Of a stretch of DNA of 35,551 bases, positions 33,726 through 35,551 are shown one piece after another. The translations under genes were made by a program, and so were the position numbers. Origin of the DNA: Minisyncoccota bacterium (lineage in GTDB: Bacteria > Patescibacteriota > Minisyncoccia > Minisyncoccales > CG1-02-41-26); NCBI GenBank assembly GCA_028712605.1, contig JAQTPV010000003.1, positions 1 to 35,551 on the forward strand. The letters are read 5' to 3'. The notes beneath the pieces were generated by a model that saw only the letters and a list, made by a program, of their open reading frames with translations, made no database searches and was not told where the DNA came from. Position 1 is the stretch's first letter; each line of letters opens with the position of its first letter.

Positions 33726-34457
33726 ATGAATTTACTAAAAAAATGTAAGGAAAAAATCGTTGAAACGCTTTTCCCTGCTTGGTGCTTAAACTGCCACAAA
33801 GAAGGAATGGCACTTTGCTCTGATTGTCTAAGCTTAATTGAAATTAATCCTTGGCAACACTGCCCCTTCTGCCCAAAGCCCAAAAGAGTAATCAATAAAG
33901 GTAAATGCGGCAGCCATCAACATTTTGCTTTAGATGGTCTTTTTTCCGCTGTTTCGTATCAAGACCCATTAGTTAAAAAAATTATTCGGGCATTCAAATA
34001 TCAGCCCTTCTTGAAAAATTTAGATCAACAACTTATTCAAATCATTTTAGCACATTTTCAAATAAGCGAAAACAAAATACTTTTCCACAGTCAAGATAAT
34101 AGTTGTTTAATCGCAATACCGATTTCTAAATCAAAACTAAAGAGGCGAGGATATAATCAATCCAGCCTTCTAGCTAAAGGGCTTAGCACTTTTTATCAAA
34201 TCCCTATCTTGGAAAACATACTTATCAAAACGAAAGAAACAAAATCCCAAGTTAGTCTAAGTAAAGAGGAGAGAAAAGAAAATTTGGCTGGCGCTTTTTC
34301 AATCACCAGTTCAGAAATAATCAAAAATAAAATCATCTTTTTAGTAGATGATGTTTTTACCACTGGCGCCACCATGGAAGAAGCAGCTAAAACCTTGAAA
34401 AGGGCTGGCGCTAAAAAAGTGTTTGGCATCGCCGTCGCCCGGGAGGGCTTAAATTAA
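33726..34457 (+). CDS. comF: ComF family phosphoribosyltransferase
   Basis: Zinc-finger CLNCHKEGMALCSDC...CPFCPKP, AFKYQPF, KRRGYNQSSLLAKGL, IIFLVDDVFTTGATMEEAAKTLKRAGAKKV. Confidence 0.95.
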   Translation: MNLLKKCKEKIVETLFPAWCLNCHKEGMALCSDCLSLIEINPWQHCPFCPKPKRVINKGKCGSHQHFALDGLFSAVSYQDPLVKKIIRAFKYQPFLKNLDQQLIQIILAHFQISENKILFHSQDNSCLIAIPISKSKLKRRGYNQSSLLAKGLSTFYQIPILENILIKTKETKSQVSLSKEERKENLAGAFSITSSEIIKNKIIFLVDDVFTTGATMEEAAKTLKRAGAKKVFGIAVAREGLN

Positions 34458-34478
34458 AATCCAAATTGCCAATATTTA

Positions 34479-34868
34479 TTAGGTAGTCTTATCAAAAGCC
34501 CTGTAAAACTTAATTAAATTCTCAATTTCTTTTTTCTCGTTATAGCCTGTGGCTTTTTGTCGTTTCTTCTCTAACTCCTCCAAGCGCTTCTTGTAATCAA
34601 TCTTGGAGATATAGTTTCCTGGCTCGCCGAAAATCTCTTGAAGCATCTTTTTGCGGTGCTCTCTGTCAACAGGATTATAAAAACCATCAATCTTGGACGG
34701 CATTCTTTCAGCCCTTAACCTTAAGCTTTCCTTGGACATATAGGCAGCTGTACCCCAAAAGCTTTTCTCTTCTGGTTCTACAGCTGGAGCTGACGCTGGC
34801 TTTGACGCCTGCTTAGACGAGTTGTTTGCAGGGCTTAACGATTTAATAATAAAATCAACAATCCCCAT
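34479..34868 (-). CDS. Hypothetical protein, unknown function
   Basis: 129 aa ORF, no recognised domain; charged C-terminal helical region. Confidence 0.65.
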   Translation of the reverse strand: MGIVDFIIKSLSPANNSSKQASKPASAPAVEPEEKSFWGTAAYMSKESLRLRAERMPSKIDGFYNPVDREHRKKMLQEIFGEPGNYISKIDYKKRLEELEKKRQKATGYNEKKEIENLIKFYRAFDKTT

Positions 34869-34871
34869 AAG

Positions 34872-35551
34872 TTAAACTCTAATAATGCCCAACCAAAGAT
34901 TAGAATTATCAATTTTAATCTCTTTGCTCGCTAAAAATTCTCCTTGCTGGCTGTCATTTTCCAGTAATTTTCGGGACTTAGTAGTTTCTAAAATCTGTTT
35001 TTGGTTTTTAGATAAAATTTGATTAACTTCATCAGCGGCCGAATAATGAATATCTATTTTATCAGCGGGCTTAAGCCCTGCTTTCTTTCTTAAATCCTGA
35101 ATGTGTCTGATAACTTCTCGCAATTGCCCTTCTTCTTTCAATTCATCAGTCATGGTGATATCTAACTCCACACCATCTTTCATGCTTTCATCAATCAAAA
35201 TCTCTTTAGCATTAACCTCGTCTTGGATTAGCCTCAAAAGCTCTGCCTGATTCTTGGTTCGTATCTTTAAAGCCGTTATCGGCTGTCTAACTCCCACTCC
35301 AAGCTCTGCCCTTTTTGCTAAGGCCGAAGAAACAATAGCGCGAGTTGCTGTCATTTGATTTTCCAACTCATCAGCAATAACTTTTTTATTGGCCTTAGGC
35401 CAATCACATAAATGCACTGACTCGGGGTCACCCTCTCTTTTCAGTTCCTGGTACATCGTTTCAGCTAAAAATGGCATCAGCGGGGCGATTAATGTAGCTA
35501 AAGTGGAAAGTACGCTATGTAACGTTTGTTCTGTTGCTTGCTTTTCTTGAT
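34872..35551 (-). CDS. ileS: Isoleucyl-tRNA synthetase, C-terminal fragment (runs off window)
   Basis: TLHSVLSTLATLIAPLMPFLAETMYQELKREGDPESVHLCDWP is the class Ia anticodon-binding region; C-terminal DUF5915-like end. Confidence 0.9.
   Translation of the reverse strand, partial: QEKQATEQTLHSVLSTLATLIAPLMPFLAETMYQELKREGDPESVHLCDWPKANKKVIADELENQMTATRAIVSSALAKRAELGVGVRQPITALKIRTKNQAELLRLIQDEVNAKEILIDESMKDGVELDITMTDELKEEGQLREVIRHIQDLRKKAGLKPADKIDIHYSAADEVNQILSKNQKQILETTKSRKLLENDSQQGEFLASKEIKIDNSNLWLGIIRV

Noticed and set aside
1-35551. CRISPR arrays, transposases, integrases, phage genes, rRNA
   Set aside because: None seen: no regularly spaced direct repeats, no recognisable transposase/integrase ORFs, no rRNA-like sequence by eye.

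Overview
The window looks like a chromosomal segment from a Candidate Phyla Radiation (Patescibacteria/Parcubacteria-like) bacterium. That placement is my inference from gene content and layout; no search was run. Nearly all genes are on the minus strand. Main blocks: (i) a partial P-type ATPase, an amino-acid permease, an MgtC-like protein, a Lys-tailed EF-Tu-domain-2-like protein, a LOG/SLOG protein and a DnaJ-repeat protein; (ii) a tRNA-modification-like locus where a Trm9-like methyltransferase (-) and an Elp3 homologue (+) diverge from overlapping ATG codons, and the methyltransferase ORF runs into a tRNA-Arg(CCG) gene; a 20-codon ORF with a strong Shine-Dalgarno lies just downstream; (iii) a probable accessory island with L-fucose isomerase, two small ferredoxins and a xylose-isomerase-like protein; (iv) a stomatin/SPFH protein, tandem HPS/OMPDC-family paralogues, a presenilin-like A22 protease, an L,D-transpeptidase fused to a degenerate S11 domain, a NIF3-like protein, RodA and LigA; (v) a long type IV pilus cluster (minor pilins, PilD, several pilins, PilC, PilT, a CheY-like regulator, PilB, a PKD-domain protein, PilO/N/M); (vi) divergent ComF, a hypothetical protein and the 3' end of ileS. 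The strongest candidate for something undescribed is the Elp3 / Trm9-like / tRNA-Arg locus with its overlapping genes.
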